Positions 27,633-35,857 of a stretch of 64,000 bases of DNA are shown here, piece after piece. The notes under the pieces were generated by a model. That model was not told the DNA's origin, did not search any database, and saw nothing but the letters and a program-made list of their open reading frames with translations. A program made the position numbers and the translations under genes. Position 1 is the first letter of the stretch; each line of letters starts with the position of its first letter. This DNA is from JALSNL01 sp036479585 (GTDB lineage Bacteria; Bacteroidota; Ignavibacteria; Ignavibacteriales; Melioribacteraceae), in NCBI GenBank assembly GCA_965224785.1, contig OZ245062.1, forward strand, positions 682,001 through 746,000. The letters are read 5' to 3'.

Positions 27633-28862
27633 TTGAAAGCAACAAATAAAATAAACGATAGATTTGATTTTGCTGTTTTTGTTCCAGCCATACTTCTACT
27701 TATTATTGGGTTGGTAGCAATTTATAGTTCAACAGTTAATCACCCAACAGCTTCTGGCGATTTTAAGAAACAAGTTGTTACTTCAATAATAGCCTTAATT
27801 ATTTTTGGTGTTGCATATAGTTTGCCAAATAGAATGTACAAGTCATTTGTTATTCCAGGATTTATAATTTCACTATTTTTTTTAATTGTGGTTTTGTTTT
27901 TTGGCAAAACAGTCTATGGAGCTAAAAGTTGGCTAAGCATTGGTCCTATTGGCTTTCAGCCATCTGAGTTTGGAAAAATAGGATTGATTTTTTTTCTTTC
28001 ATACTTACTAACAAGTAAAAGACGTAACCCAAACAACGTAAAAGATTTTTCTATTATTCTTGCCTATAGTATGTTGCCAGTATTACTTGTAATTTTAGAA
28101 CCTGATGTTGGTACAGCAATAGTGTATATTTTTATTATTACAATAATGTTATTCTGGAGTGGTATAGATTTATTTTTTGTTTTTGTTGCAGTTGCACCAA
28201 TTGCAGTCCTTTTTAGCTCTTTTTTTGGATTTGCTGCGTTTATACTTTTAATGATTATTGTTGTTGCACTTCTATTTTATTTTAAGAAAAATATTTTTGT
28301 TAACATGTCCATAATAATATTTAACATGGCAACAGTATATTTATTCGATTTCGGCTTTAAATTTCTAAAACCACATCAGCAAAAAAGGATTGAAACATTT
28401 ATAAACCCAATGTCCGATCCGCTTGGTGCGGGATATAATATAATTCAAACCCAAGTAGCCATAGGCTCTGGGGGTATTTGGGGAAAAGGATTTTTGCAAG
28501 GAAATCAAACACAGTTAAGATTTATTCCTAAACAATGGACAGATTTTATTTACTGTGTTATTGGAGAAGAATTTGGATTTATTGGAAGTACAATTGTGAT
28601 AATTCTTTTTATGATTTTATTGTATAGATTATTAAAAATTGCTTCCCAAGTAAATGATAGATTTGGTAGCTTAGTTGTTCTAGGGATTTTTGCTTTTATT
28701 GCAACCCACTTTGTAATTAATATTGGAATGAATCTTGGTATTGCTCCTGTAATTGGAATTCCGTTACCTTTCCTTAGTTATGGGGGGAGTTCGTTATTTG
28801 TAAATATGTTTCTTCTTGGAGTTGTTCTTAATTATTACAAAAATAGAAGGGAACATGTTTAG
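27633..28862 (+). CDS. rodA: Rod shape-determining protein RodA (SEDS glycosyltransferase)
   Basis: SEDS-family lipid II polymerase of 409 residues with about ten transmembrane helices. Family motifs are visible: GAKSWLSIGPIGFQPSEFGK, EPDVGTAIVY (with the catalytic-region Asp), the loop QTQVAIGSGGIWGKG, and PLPFLSYGGSS near the end. It pairs with PBP2 in cell elongation. The start appears to be TTG, with no stronger in-frame alternative before the first helix. Last gene of the operon. Confidence 0.95.
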   Translation: MKATNKINDRFDFAVFVPAILLLIIGLVAIYSSTVNHPTASGDFKKQVVTSIIALIIFGVAYSLPNRMYKSFVIPGFIISLFFLIVVLFFGKTVYGAKSWLSIGPIGFQPSEFGKIGLIFFLSYLLTSKRRNPNNVKDFSIILAYSMLPVLLVILEPDVGTAIVYIFIITIMLFWSGIDLFFVFVAVAPIAVLFSSFFGFAAFILLMIIVVALLFYFKKNIFVNMSIIIFNMATVYLFDFGFKFLKPHQQKRIETFINPMSDPLGAGYNIIQTQVAIGSGGIWGKGFLQGNQTQLRFIPKQWTDFIYCVIGEEFGFIGSTIVIILFMILLYRLLKIASQVNDRFGSLVVLGIFAFIATHFVINIGMNLGIAPVIGIPLPFLSYGGSSLFVNMFLLGVVLNYYKNRREHV

Positions 28863-28925
28863 GTTATTTCTAAAGAGGTGTATAGTAAATAATTTGATTT
28901 AGAAAACACAAAGGATATTAAAAGA

Positions 28926-29744
28926 ATGACATCGCAAGAAAAGTTAAAAAAAACAATTGAAAAAAGTTTTCATATTTGTGTTGGATTAGACACGGACATA
29001 GTAAAGATACCAAAACACCTATCAGTATTAGACGAGCCAACACTAGAGTTTAATAAAATAATTATTGATTCAACAATTGAATATGCGAACTCGTATAAAA
29101 TTAATTTTGCTTTTTATGAAAAAGATGGACTACAAGGAATTGAAGTACTTGAAAAAACAATAAAGTATATTAAAAGTATTGATGAAAAAATTCTAATTAT
29201 TGCGGATGCCAAAAGAGGAGATATAGGAAATACATCAAAAAAATATGCTGAATCAGTTTATGATTATTTTAATTGTGATGCAATAACTCTCCATCCATAT
29301 ATGGGGTCTGATTCAATTGAGCCATTCTTGGGATACAAAGACAAAATAAATTTTATTCTTGGTCTAACATCAAACCCAAGTGCATTTGATTTTGAGAAAC
29401 AAAAACTTAAGAACGGAAGATTTCTTTATCAAGAAGTAATTGAAAAAACGAATGAATGGAATACGAATAATAACCTTGGTTTAGTTTTTGGAGCAACAAA
29501 TATAGATGAGTTAAAACTTAACATTTCTTCGTTTAATGATATGCCTATATTACTACCTGGAGTTGGAGCTCAAGGCGGAAGTCTTGAAGATATTGTTTCC
29601 GAATTTAAAATGAATAACAAAAATAATTTTATAATTAATGTAAGTAGAGGCTTAATTTATATTGATGATTCAAAAAAGTTTGCCTTATCTGTAGAAAATA
29701 AAATTAAAGAATACAATAATATTATTATGAAAATATTGCACTAA
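28926..29744 (+). CDS. pyrF: Orotidine 5'-phosphate decarboxylase (type 2)
   Basis: Final step of UMP synthesis. The catalytic block DAKRGDIGNTS (Asp94, Lys96, Asp99) and the long 272-residue form mark it as the type 2 subfamily. Downstream THPYMG-like (LHPYMGSDS) and LPGVGAQGG blocks form the phosphate-binding part of the TIM barrel. It stands apart from pyrG and other pyrimidine genes. No regulatory sequence was recognised. Confidence 0.94.
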   Translation: MTSQEKLKKTIEKSFHICVGLDTDIVKIPKHLSVLDEPTLEFNKIIIDSTIEYANSYKINFAFYEKDGLQGIEVLEKTIKYIKSIDEKILIIADAKRGDIGNTSKKYAESVYDYFNCDAITLHPYMGSDSIEPFLGYKDKINFILGLTSNPSAFDFEKQKLKNGRFLYQEVIEKTNEWNTNNNLGLVFGATNIDELKLNISSFNDMPILLPGVGAQGGSLEDIVSEFKMNNKNNFIINVSRGLIYIDDSKKFALSVENKIKEYNNIIMKILH

Positions 29745-29812
29745 ATCTTTGCACTGTTTTTAAAATTAAAAAATTCTATCTTTCTTCTAACACTTAATTA
29801 GTTGAATATACA

Positions 29813-31294
29813 ATGAAAGCTTCTCAAAAAATAGTAGAAGAAACACTTCAAAAAATTTGGCAAAACCAAAACTTCAACCAACCTCTACAAACAAACTCCG
29901 GAAGTAAAATAACAGTATTAAATGTTGGAACACACAACACAAATAATGCTGGTCCAGATTTTAAAAATGCAAGAATCCAAATTGATAATTTAACTTTTGT
30001 TGGTGACGTAGAAATAGACAATAATTATTCAGGCTGGAAACAACATGCCCATAACATCAATAGAAGATATAACAAAGTAATATTACACGTTACTTTTGAA
30101 AATAAACAAAACCAATATTACATTTATACATCAGAGGGTCGCAAAGTTCCAACTTTAACTTTATCCAATTTTATTGATAAAGAAGATGTAAAAGGGTTAT
30201 ATTTACAAGAAAAAGCACTCCCTAAAAAAAATAGACTATCACTTAAATGTTCTTCAGAGGTTGATTCTATTGACGTTGAAGTAAGAAAACAAATTATTCT
30301 TGGTTATGGAATTAAAAGATTTGAAAAAAAATGTATTAGGATTCATAAAAGACTAAAAGAGTTAAAATTTATAAGTGAGTTGAAGTTAAGCGAACCAGTT
30401 GTAAAATATGAGTTAACAAAAGAGTTTAATGAAAAAGAGTTTTCTCATGAAGATTTTAGAGATAAAAATATTTGGAAACAAGTTTTGTACGAGTTTTTAT
30501 TTGAGGCTCTTGGGTATTCACAAAACAAAACTCTAATGATGAAATTAGCGCAGAATGTAAATCTGGAATTTATAAAGAAAATAAAATATGATTTAAAATT
30601 TAATAAAAAATTAGAATCAGCATTTTTTAATGTCTCTGGTTTAATGCCTGAACTTGACAACGAAACATTGGATAACTCTTCTGAATACTTAGTAGAATTA
30701 AAAAAAGAATGGGATGAGATTAGTAAAACTTATGACAATAAAAAATTTGATGAAACTCAGTGGCATTTCTTAGGTCAGCGTCCTCAAAATTTCCCAACCA
30801 TTAGAATTGCTGCTGGAGTAAAGTTAACAGAAAGTATTCTACACAAAAACTTTGCAGGTAAGTTAATACAAAAAATTTCTGAAATAAATAATATTAAAAC
30901 ACTAATAAGTTCAATTAGGAATTTACTAATTATTAAATCATCTGGTTATTGGAAGACACATTTTGTTTTTGAGAAAACTGCAAAAAATAAAATTAATTAT
31001 TTGCTCGGACTTTCGCGTGCAGATGAGGTCTTTATAAATGTACTACTACCTTATCTTTCAGTCTATTTTGATATGTTCGGAAATGAAAATTTATCAAAAA
31101 AAGTATTAAGAATTTATCATGACTATGAACAAAAATTAGATAACAAAATAGTTAGAGATGTAGCTAGCGGATTGAATCTCAAAGGTCTAAACCATAAAAC
31201 AATATATATGCAGGGTATGCTTGAAGTGTATAGAACCTATTGCTCAAAAAACAAATGTTTAGAATGTAAAATTGGAAAACAAATATTTATCTAA
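29813..31294 (+). CDS. DUF2851 family protein
   Basis: Conserved protein of 493 residues, a family found mostly in Bacteroidota and Chlorobiota. The N-terminal part shows family-like sequence NAGPDFKNARIQI, VGDVEIDNNYSGWKQHAHN and YNKVILHVTFE. The end has a Cys cluster (YCSKNKCLECKIG) that could bind metal. No signal peptide, so probably cytoplasmic. Function is not known for the family. It ends 142 bases before the convergent nuclease gene. Confidence 0.82.
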   Translation: MKASQKIVEETLQKIWQNQNFNQPLQTNSGSKITVLNVGTHNTNNAGPDFKNARIQIDNLTFVGDVEIDNNYSGWKQHAHNINRRYNKVILHVTFENKQNQYYIYTSEGRKVPTLTLSNFIDKEDVKGLYLQEKALPKKNRLSLKCSSEVDSIDVEVRKQIILGYGIKRFEKKCIRIHKRLKELKFISELKLSEPVVKYELTKEFNEKEFSHEDFRDKNIWKQVLYEFLFEALGYSQNKTLMMKLAQNVNLEFIKKIKYDLKFNKKLESAFFNVSGLMPELDNETLDNSSEYLVELKKEWDEISKTYDNKKFDETQWHFLGQRPQNFPTIRIAAGVKLTESILHKNFAGKLIQKISEINNIKTLISSIRNLLIIKSSGYWKTHFVFEKTAKNKINYLLGLSRADEVFINVLLPYLSVYFDMFGNENLSKKVLRIYHDYEQKLDNKIVRDVASGLNLKGLNHKTIYMQGMLEVYRTYCSKNKCLECKIGKQIFI

Positions 31295-31334
31295 TCAATA
31301 TTGGAACTCTCTAAAAAAATAGATGTACGGTCTT

Positions 31335-31398
31335 GGTAAGTAGAGTCGAACCAGTAAATAGTTCCACTACTTCATACTTCGGATCAGCTCAGTCTGAC
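31335..31398. repeat. Dispersed element, family 3 (copy 1)
   Basis: The reverse complement reads GTCAGACTGAGCTGATCCG and continues with blocks similar to 40871-40930 (GTCATACTGAGCTGAGTCG ...). It sits in the gap between the convergent DUF2851 and nuclease genes. Confidence 0.5.
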
Positions 31399-31436
31399 AA
31401 AGGTTAACCTAGTTAATAATTTTTCAGATGTTTCTA

Positions 31437-32036
31437 CTAGTTATTTCCTTTCAAGCGATTAATTTCATCTCTTAATTTTGCTGCACGTTCGTAGTCTTCT
31501 TTTTCTACAGCTTCTCTAAGTTGGTCATGTATTGAAGCAACTTTTGCTTCAGCAGTTTTTCTTGGTGGTTGTCCCGATTCGTATTTACTAGTGACGCCTA
31601 ATTGTTCACTTCCTTCTTCAGCTTCTTCCGAGGGAGCAAATCCTGCACTATTCAAAACATCTGCTGCAATATAAATAGGAGAACCTGTTCTTACAGCAAG
31701 AGCAATAGCATCACTAGGTCTTGCATCAATTGTATTTGTTAGCGAAGAAGATTCAATAATAATTTTTGCGTAAAATGTATTTTCTCTAAGTTCACTAATA
31801 AAAATTTCAAGTACAGTAGCACCTAAATCATCAACTAAATTTTTTAATAGATCGTGAGTTAGCGGACGCGGTGGTTTAATTCCTTCTAGTTCCAATGCAA
31901 TTGATTGAGCTTCGAAAGCTCCAATAATAATTGGTAACCTTCTAATTCCATCTGTTTCTTTAAGTAATAATGCATAAGCTCCACCTGCTGATGGGCTTGA
32001 TGATAATCCTAAAATATCTACTTGTATTTTATCCAA
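31437..32036 (-). CDS. Bifunctional nuclease family protein (DUF151) with UVR motif
   Basis: Protein of 199 residues. The N-terminal DUF151/bifunctional-nuclease domain (about 1-135) shows VDILGLSSSPSAGGAYALLL, LPIIIGAFEAQSIA and DARPSDAIALAVR, matching the family. The C-terminus (about 165-199) is a UVR/UvrB-C-type helical hairpin (LREAVEKEDYERAAKLRDEI) used for protein-protein contact. Members with this architecture are common in Bacteroidota. Biological role unclear; nuclease activity is known for some homologues. Divergent from clpS, 97 bases between starts. Confidence 0.9.
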   Translation of the reverse strand: MDKIQVDILGLSSSPSAGGAYALLLKETDGIRRLPIIIGAFEAQSIALELEGIKPPRPLTHDLLKNLVDDLGATVLEIFISELRENTFYAKIIIESSSLTNTIDARPSDAIALAVRTGSPIYIAADVLNSAGFAPSEEAEEGSEQLGVTSKYESGQPPRKTAEAKVASIHDQLREAVEKEDYERAAKLRDEINRLKGNN

Positions 32037-32133
32037 AACTATTCCGTTAAAAGTTTGAAAGAAATATTAATATTATATAGTGAAATATAAATAAATTTCA
32101 ATTCTTAAATATATTTTATAAATTATAATCGCT

Positions 32134-32442
32134 ATGAAAATTACAAAATTTAATTTTGAATTAGAAAAACCGGAAAATATTTCTTTACCGGAAATTGATA
32201 TTGAAGTTTCTGTCGAAACACAATATCACGTATTATTGTTTAATGATGATTATCATTCCTTTGAAGAAGTAATTGCGCAACTTATAAAAGCAACAGATTG
32301 TACATTTGAGAAAGCAAGAGGTTTTGCTTTTGAAGTTCATGTAAAAGGAAAAGCTTTAGTCTTTTCTGGTTCGCTAAGTAAATGCCTTTTGGTATCTTCA
32401 GTATTGGAAGAAATAGCTCTCCACACACAAGTTTCCACGTAA
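32134..32442 (+). CDS. clpS: ATP-dependent Clp protease adaptor ClpS
   Basis: Adaptor of 102 residues that hands N-degron substrates to ClpAP/ClpCP. The binding-pocket motif LLFNDDYHSFEEV (N-D-D, with the usual D-x-x-x-T/S-x-E pattern) and the later family block GKALVFSGS are visible. Size is normal. The clpA or clpC gene is not in the window. Confidence 0.93.
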   Translation: MKITKFNFELEKPENISLPEIDIEVSVETQYHVLLFNDDYHSFEEVIAQLIKATDCTFEKARGFAFEVHVKGKALVFSGSLSKCLLVSSVLEEIALHTQVST

Positions 32443-32763
32443 TTATAGATTATTGTTTTAATCCTAAAAAGAAAAGCGAGTAAGATTATGATTAAGATTC
32501 TATCAAACAGTTTACTTAATTGAATTTATGTTATTACCTAACCTAGTTTCTCATTTCTAAAATATATTTCTTTTTATCTATAGTATTCTTACTCTTTCTC
32601 CTAGTCTTAATCACGTTTTGTTTTTCATCAATCACTATTAATAAACAATGTTAACTATTCCATATTTATCTATTTCAAAACTCATATTAATGTTAAAAGC
32701 ATTTAGTATGTTTATGTAATTATTTATTAAAGTTATTTACTAAAAAAGATAGGAAAAATTTAT
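32443..32763. other. Intergenic region with family 4 repeat, no gene
   Basis: This 321-base gap is mainly the family 4 element (32471-32620) plus an AT-rich stretch ahead of the YchF-like gene. No credible open frame was found on either strand. Confidence 0.6.
32471..32620. repeat. Dispersed element, family 4 (copy 2)
   Basis: Left arm GCGAGTAAGATTATGATTAA (within 32471-32500) and right arm TTCTTACTCTTTCTCCTAGT plus CTTAATCACG (32586-32620) are imperfect reverse complements. The same arms occur at 1328-1414 and 48799-48913. Confidence 0.6.
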
Positions 32764-33843
32764 ATGCAAATTGGTTTAATTGGTTTACAATACTCTGGTA
32801 AATCCACATTGTTCAGTATTCTTTCTGGCAAAGATGTTTCAGCGCAAGCAAATCCGGACAAGGCTGCTATTGAAGTTGTAAAAGTTCCTGATGTAAGATT
32901 AGATGAGTTGGATGGAATATTTAATCCTAAAAAAACAGTTAATGCAACAATTGAAGTTTATGATATTTCTGGATTAAGAACATCAGATGATGGTAAATTA
33001 CGAATAACAAATTCCTTTTTAAATGAAGCGAAAAATAACGATGCTTTGTTTTATGTTGTTCGTCAATTTAAAGAAGAATCCGTTCTTCATCCTATGAATA
33101 AAGTGGATGCAATGAATGATGTTGAATTTTTAGAGACGGAGTTTTTGTTTCACGATCTTGATTTTTTGGAAAATAGAATTGAAAAGTTAAAAAAAGATAT
33201 TCCAAAAACTAAAGATGAAAATCTAAAAAAAGAACTACCCGTAATTGAAAAATGTTATGCTCACGTTGTAGAAGAAAAACCATTAAGAAATTTACAGTTT
33301 GATGATAATGAATTAAAGATACTTTCAGGTTATCAATTAATGACCTTGAAACCTTTAGTAATTGCAATTAACTTTGATGATGAATCTATTGATAAAGTTG
33401 ATGAATATATAAAAAATGTTAAAGAATTTATTAAAGATGAAAATGTAAAAGTAATTCCATTTTTTGCAAAACTTGAATTAGAACTTTCAAAATTAAGTGA
33501 AGAAGATAGAGAAATGTTTATGGAAGATTATGGGATTAAAGAATCGGCTTTATCTAAAATTTTACACGCTTCTTATGGAGCTTTGGGACTGCACAGCTTT
33601 TTTACAGTTGGCGAAGATGAAAACAGAGCTTGGACAATTAAGAAAAACTATACAGCACAAGACTCAGCTGGAGTAATACACACAGACTTTTATAACAAAT
33701 TTATTCGTGCAGAAGTTGTTGGGTATGATGATTTTATGGAACACAAAACTTTCCCCAAATGCAAGGAAGCCGGTGTTTGGAAATTAGAAGGAAAAGAATA
33801 TGTTGTTAAGGATGGAGATATTTTAAATATTAGACATAGTTAA
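32764..33843 (+). CDS. YchF/OLA1-like P-loop GTPase/ATPase (DUF933)
   Basis: Obg-family P-loop protein of 359 residues. G1 reads GLQYSGKSTLFS, a change from the usual GLPNVGKSTLFN of YchF. Then follow FNPKKTVNATIEVYDISGL (where the G3 DxxG would be) and a C-terminal TGS-like DUF933 domain (SFFTVGEDENRAWTI, FIRAEVVGYDDF, VKDGDILNIRHS). A long helical insert (about 120-170) is present as in YchF. YchF binds ATP and ribosomes and affects stress responses. The divergent G1 suggests a paralogue rather than the housekeeping YchF. Ribosome-binding site AGGAAA. Confidence 0.83.
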   Translation: MQIGLIGLQYSGKSTLFSILSGKDVSAQANPDKAAIEVVKVPDVRLDELDGIFNPKKTVNATIEVYDISGLRTSDDGKLRITNSFLNEAKNNDALFYVVRQFKEESVLHPMNKVDAMNDVEFLETEFLFHDLDFLENRIEKLKKDIPKTKDENLKKELPVIEKCYAHVVEEKPLRNLQFDDNELKILSGYQLMTLKPLVIAINFDDESIDKVDEYIKNVKEFIKDENVKVIPFFAKLELELSKLSEEDREMFMEDYGIKESALSKILHASYGALGLHSFFTVGEDENRAWTIKKNYTAQDSAGVIHTDFYNKFIRAEVVGYDDFMEHKTFPKCKEAGVWKLEGKEYVVKDGDILNIRHS

Positions 33844-33934
33844 AACTCAGTATAACTATGAGTTAGCTGTGGTGAAATAATTTGTTATAGAAAAACAGAA
33901 TTTCAAATTGTATTATAATTAAAAGGAGAAACCC

Positions 33935-35389
33935 ATGTCCGATAAAGCAATTAAAGGATTAAAGCCAAAAGCAATATGGCAACATTTTTATGAACTCAGC
34001 CAAGTTCCACGTCCTTCTAAAAGAGAAGAGAAAGCTGTTGAGTTTGTAAAACAATATGCAATAAAAAACAATTTTAAGTTTAAAGAAGATCATGTTGGTA
34101 ATGTTGTAGTATTAGTTCCAGGCACTAAAGGAAAAGAAAAATCTAAAACTATTGTTTTGCAAGGTCATGTAGATATGGTTTGCGAAAAAAACAAGGGAAC
34201 AAAACATGATTTTGATATTGACCCCATAAAACTTATAAAGAAAGGTGATTGGATAACTGCTGATGGAACAACCCTTGGAGCAGATAATGGAATTGGTGTT
34301 GCTGCCGGAATGGCTGTTGCCCTTGATCCTATAGCGGTTCACGGACCATTGGAATTGCTTTGTACTATAGATGAAGAAACCGGAATGACTGGAGTAAATG
34401 AATTGCAACCTGGATTTATTAAAGGTAGAACTTTACTTAATATGGATTCTGAAGAAGACGGAGCTTTTTATGTTGGCTGTTCTGGTGGACAAGATACTGT
34501 TGGTAAATTCCCACTTGATTTAACTAGAGCAAAAAAGGGAATGCAACCTTATGAGATTATGGTTACCGGACTTAAAGGTGGACACTCAGGTTTAGATGCA
34601 CACCAAGGTAGAGCTAATGCAATTAAAATGTTAGGGCAATTGCTGAATGAAATTAGTGTTACATATCAAATTGCAAAAATTAGTGGTGGCTCATTAAGAA
34701 ATGCAATTCCTAGAGAAGCTGAAGTTGTTGTAATGTTGAACCCAAAAGATATTAGTAAATTGAAAGCAACTATCAAACAATTTGTTTCTGACTCAGTACT
34801 TGAGTTTGCTAAAACAGATGGTGGACTAATTGTAAATGTTAAAAAGTTAAACAAAAAATTTAGCAAAGTGTTGAAAAAAGATTTATCAGATAATTTAATA
34901 AATGCAATATTAGGATTACCACACGGAGTAATGGCAATGAGTGCTGACATTCCTGGACTTGTGGAAACATCAACAAATCTTGCAACATTAAAAATGGATG
35001 ATAAAAATATAATTGTTGGTACAAGTCAAAGAAGCTCAATTACAAGTGCAAAAATAAATATTACAAATATGGTTGTTGCAGTTCTAAAACTTGCTGGAGC
35101 CAATGCTGTTATAGGCGATAGCTATCCTGGATGGCAACCAAATATGAAATCTAACTTACTAAAAGTTTCAAAAGTAGCATTTAAAAAATTATTCAAAAAA
35201 GAACCAGAGATAAAAGCAATACATGCCGGACTTGAAACTGGATTGCTTGGTTCAAAATATCCTGGAATAGATATGATTTCTTTTGGCCCAACTATTCAAG
35301 GAGCTCACTCACCGGACGAAAGATTGAATATAAAAGATGTTGAGAAATTCTATAATTTGTTGAAAGGAATTCTTAAAGAATTAGCTTAA
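33935..35389 (+). CDS. pepD: Aminoacyl-histidine dipeptidase (PepD, M20 family)
   Basis: Cytosolic M20 dinuclear zinc peptidase of 484 residues that cleaves Xaa-His and other dipeptides. Metal ligands are in GHVDMVCEK (His78, Asp80) and ADNGIG (Asp117), with the catalytic Glu in DEETGMTG. The C-terminal ligand region reads GAHSPDERLNI. A clear AAGGAGA precedes the ATG. A strong hairpin lies after the stop, between it and the convergent membrane gene. Confidence 0.95.
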   Translation: MSDKAIKGLKPKAIWQHFYELSQVPRPSKREEKAVEFVKQYAIKNNFKFKEDHVGNVVVLVPGTKGKEKSKTIVLQGHVDMVCEKNKGTKHDFDIDPIKLIKKGDWITADGTTLGADNGIGVAAGMAVALDPIAVHGPLELLCTIDEETGMTGVNELQPGFIKGRTLLNMDSEEDGAFYVGCSGGQDTVGKFPLDLTRAKKGMQPYEIMVTGLKGGHSGLDAHQGRANAIKMLGQLLNEISVTYQIAKISGGSLRNAIPREAEVVVMLNPKDISKLKATIKQFVSDSVLEFAKTDGGLIVNVKKLNKKFSKVLKKDLSDNLINAILGLPHGVMAMSADIPGLVETSTNLATLKMDDKNIIVGTSQRSSITSAKINITNMVVAVLKLAGANAVIGDSYPGWQPNMKSNLLKVSKVAFKKLFKKEPEIKAIHAGLETGLLGSKYPGIDMISFGPTIQGAHSPDERLNIKDVEKFYNLLKGILKELA

Positions 35390-35409
35390 TGAGGTATTAG
35401 TTAATGTTG

Positions 35410-35444
35410 ATTTAGAAGCAGTATTTATATTACTGCTTCTAAAT
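35410..35444. terminator. Bidirectional hairpin between convergent genes
   Basis: A perfect 14-base stem (ATTTAGAAGCAGTA, loop of 7, TACTGCTTCTAAAT) lies 20 bases after the pepD stop and just before the end of the convergent DUF6787-like gene. A T7 tract follows on the plus strand about 11 bases later. Probably stops transcription from both sides. Confidence 0.7.
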
Positions 35445-35449
35445 AGCAT

Positions 35450-35773
35450 CTAATATTTTTTTACATACCTATCAAACAAATAGACTATCTTTTTAATTTG
35501 TCCAAGTATAAAACTCTTGAAGAATATTTTTTGACCAAGAATTGTACCCCAGCTAAAAAGAATTATATTATACAACGGAAGAGTAATAAGCAGAAGAGAA
35601 GCAATTCTATAACCAAAATTTATACTTGGATCAAAATTGAATTGAGTATAAATATATGTTCTAAGAAAGATAGTTGAAACTCCAGTAATTGCAAAAGTAA
35701 AGAGAATTGTTGCTGCCTGAAAATTACTTTCAACTTCCCATCTACTTTTAAGTTTTTGCCAAATATTTTCCAT
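35450..35773 (-). CDS. Small DUF6787-like membrane protein
   Basis: Small protein of 107 residues from the ATG at 35773 (MENIWQKLKSRWEVESN...). An in-frame upstream ATG would add 19 hydrophobic residues, but the LKSRWEV-type opening is typical of the DUF6787 family. Two hydrophobic helices (about 18-40 and 58-80) and a basic C-terminus (RYVKKY). It lies 84 bases downstream of the PepSY gene on the same strand, a pairing that suggests a joint membrane function. No biochemical role is known. Confidence 0.6.
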   Translation of the reverse strand: MENIWQKLKSRWEVESNFQAATILFTFAITGVSTIFLRTYIYTQFNFDPSINFGYRIASLLLITLPLYNIILFSWGTILGQKIFFKSFILGQIKKIVYLFDRYVKKY

Positions 35774-35857
35774 ATTCTTTATATTTATTGTTAGTTGTAT
35801 AAAACTAAAACTTATAAAAGTGAAAAACAATTAAAAAGATAGAAACTCTTATTTAAC

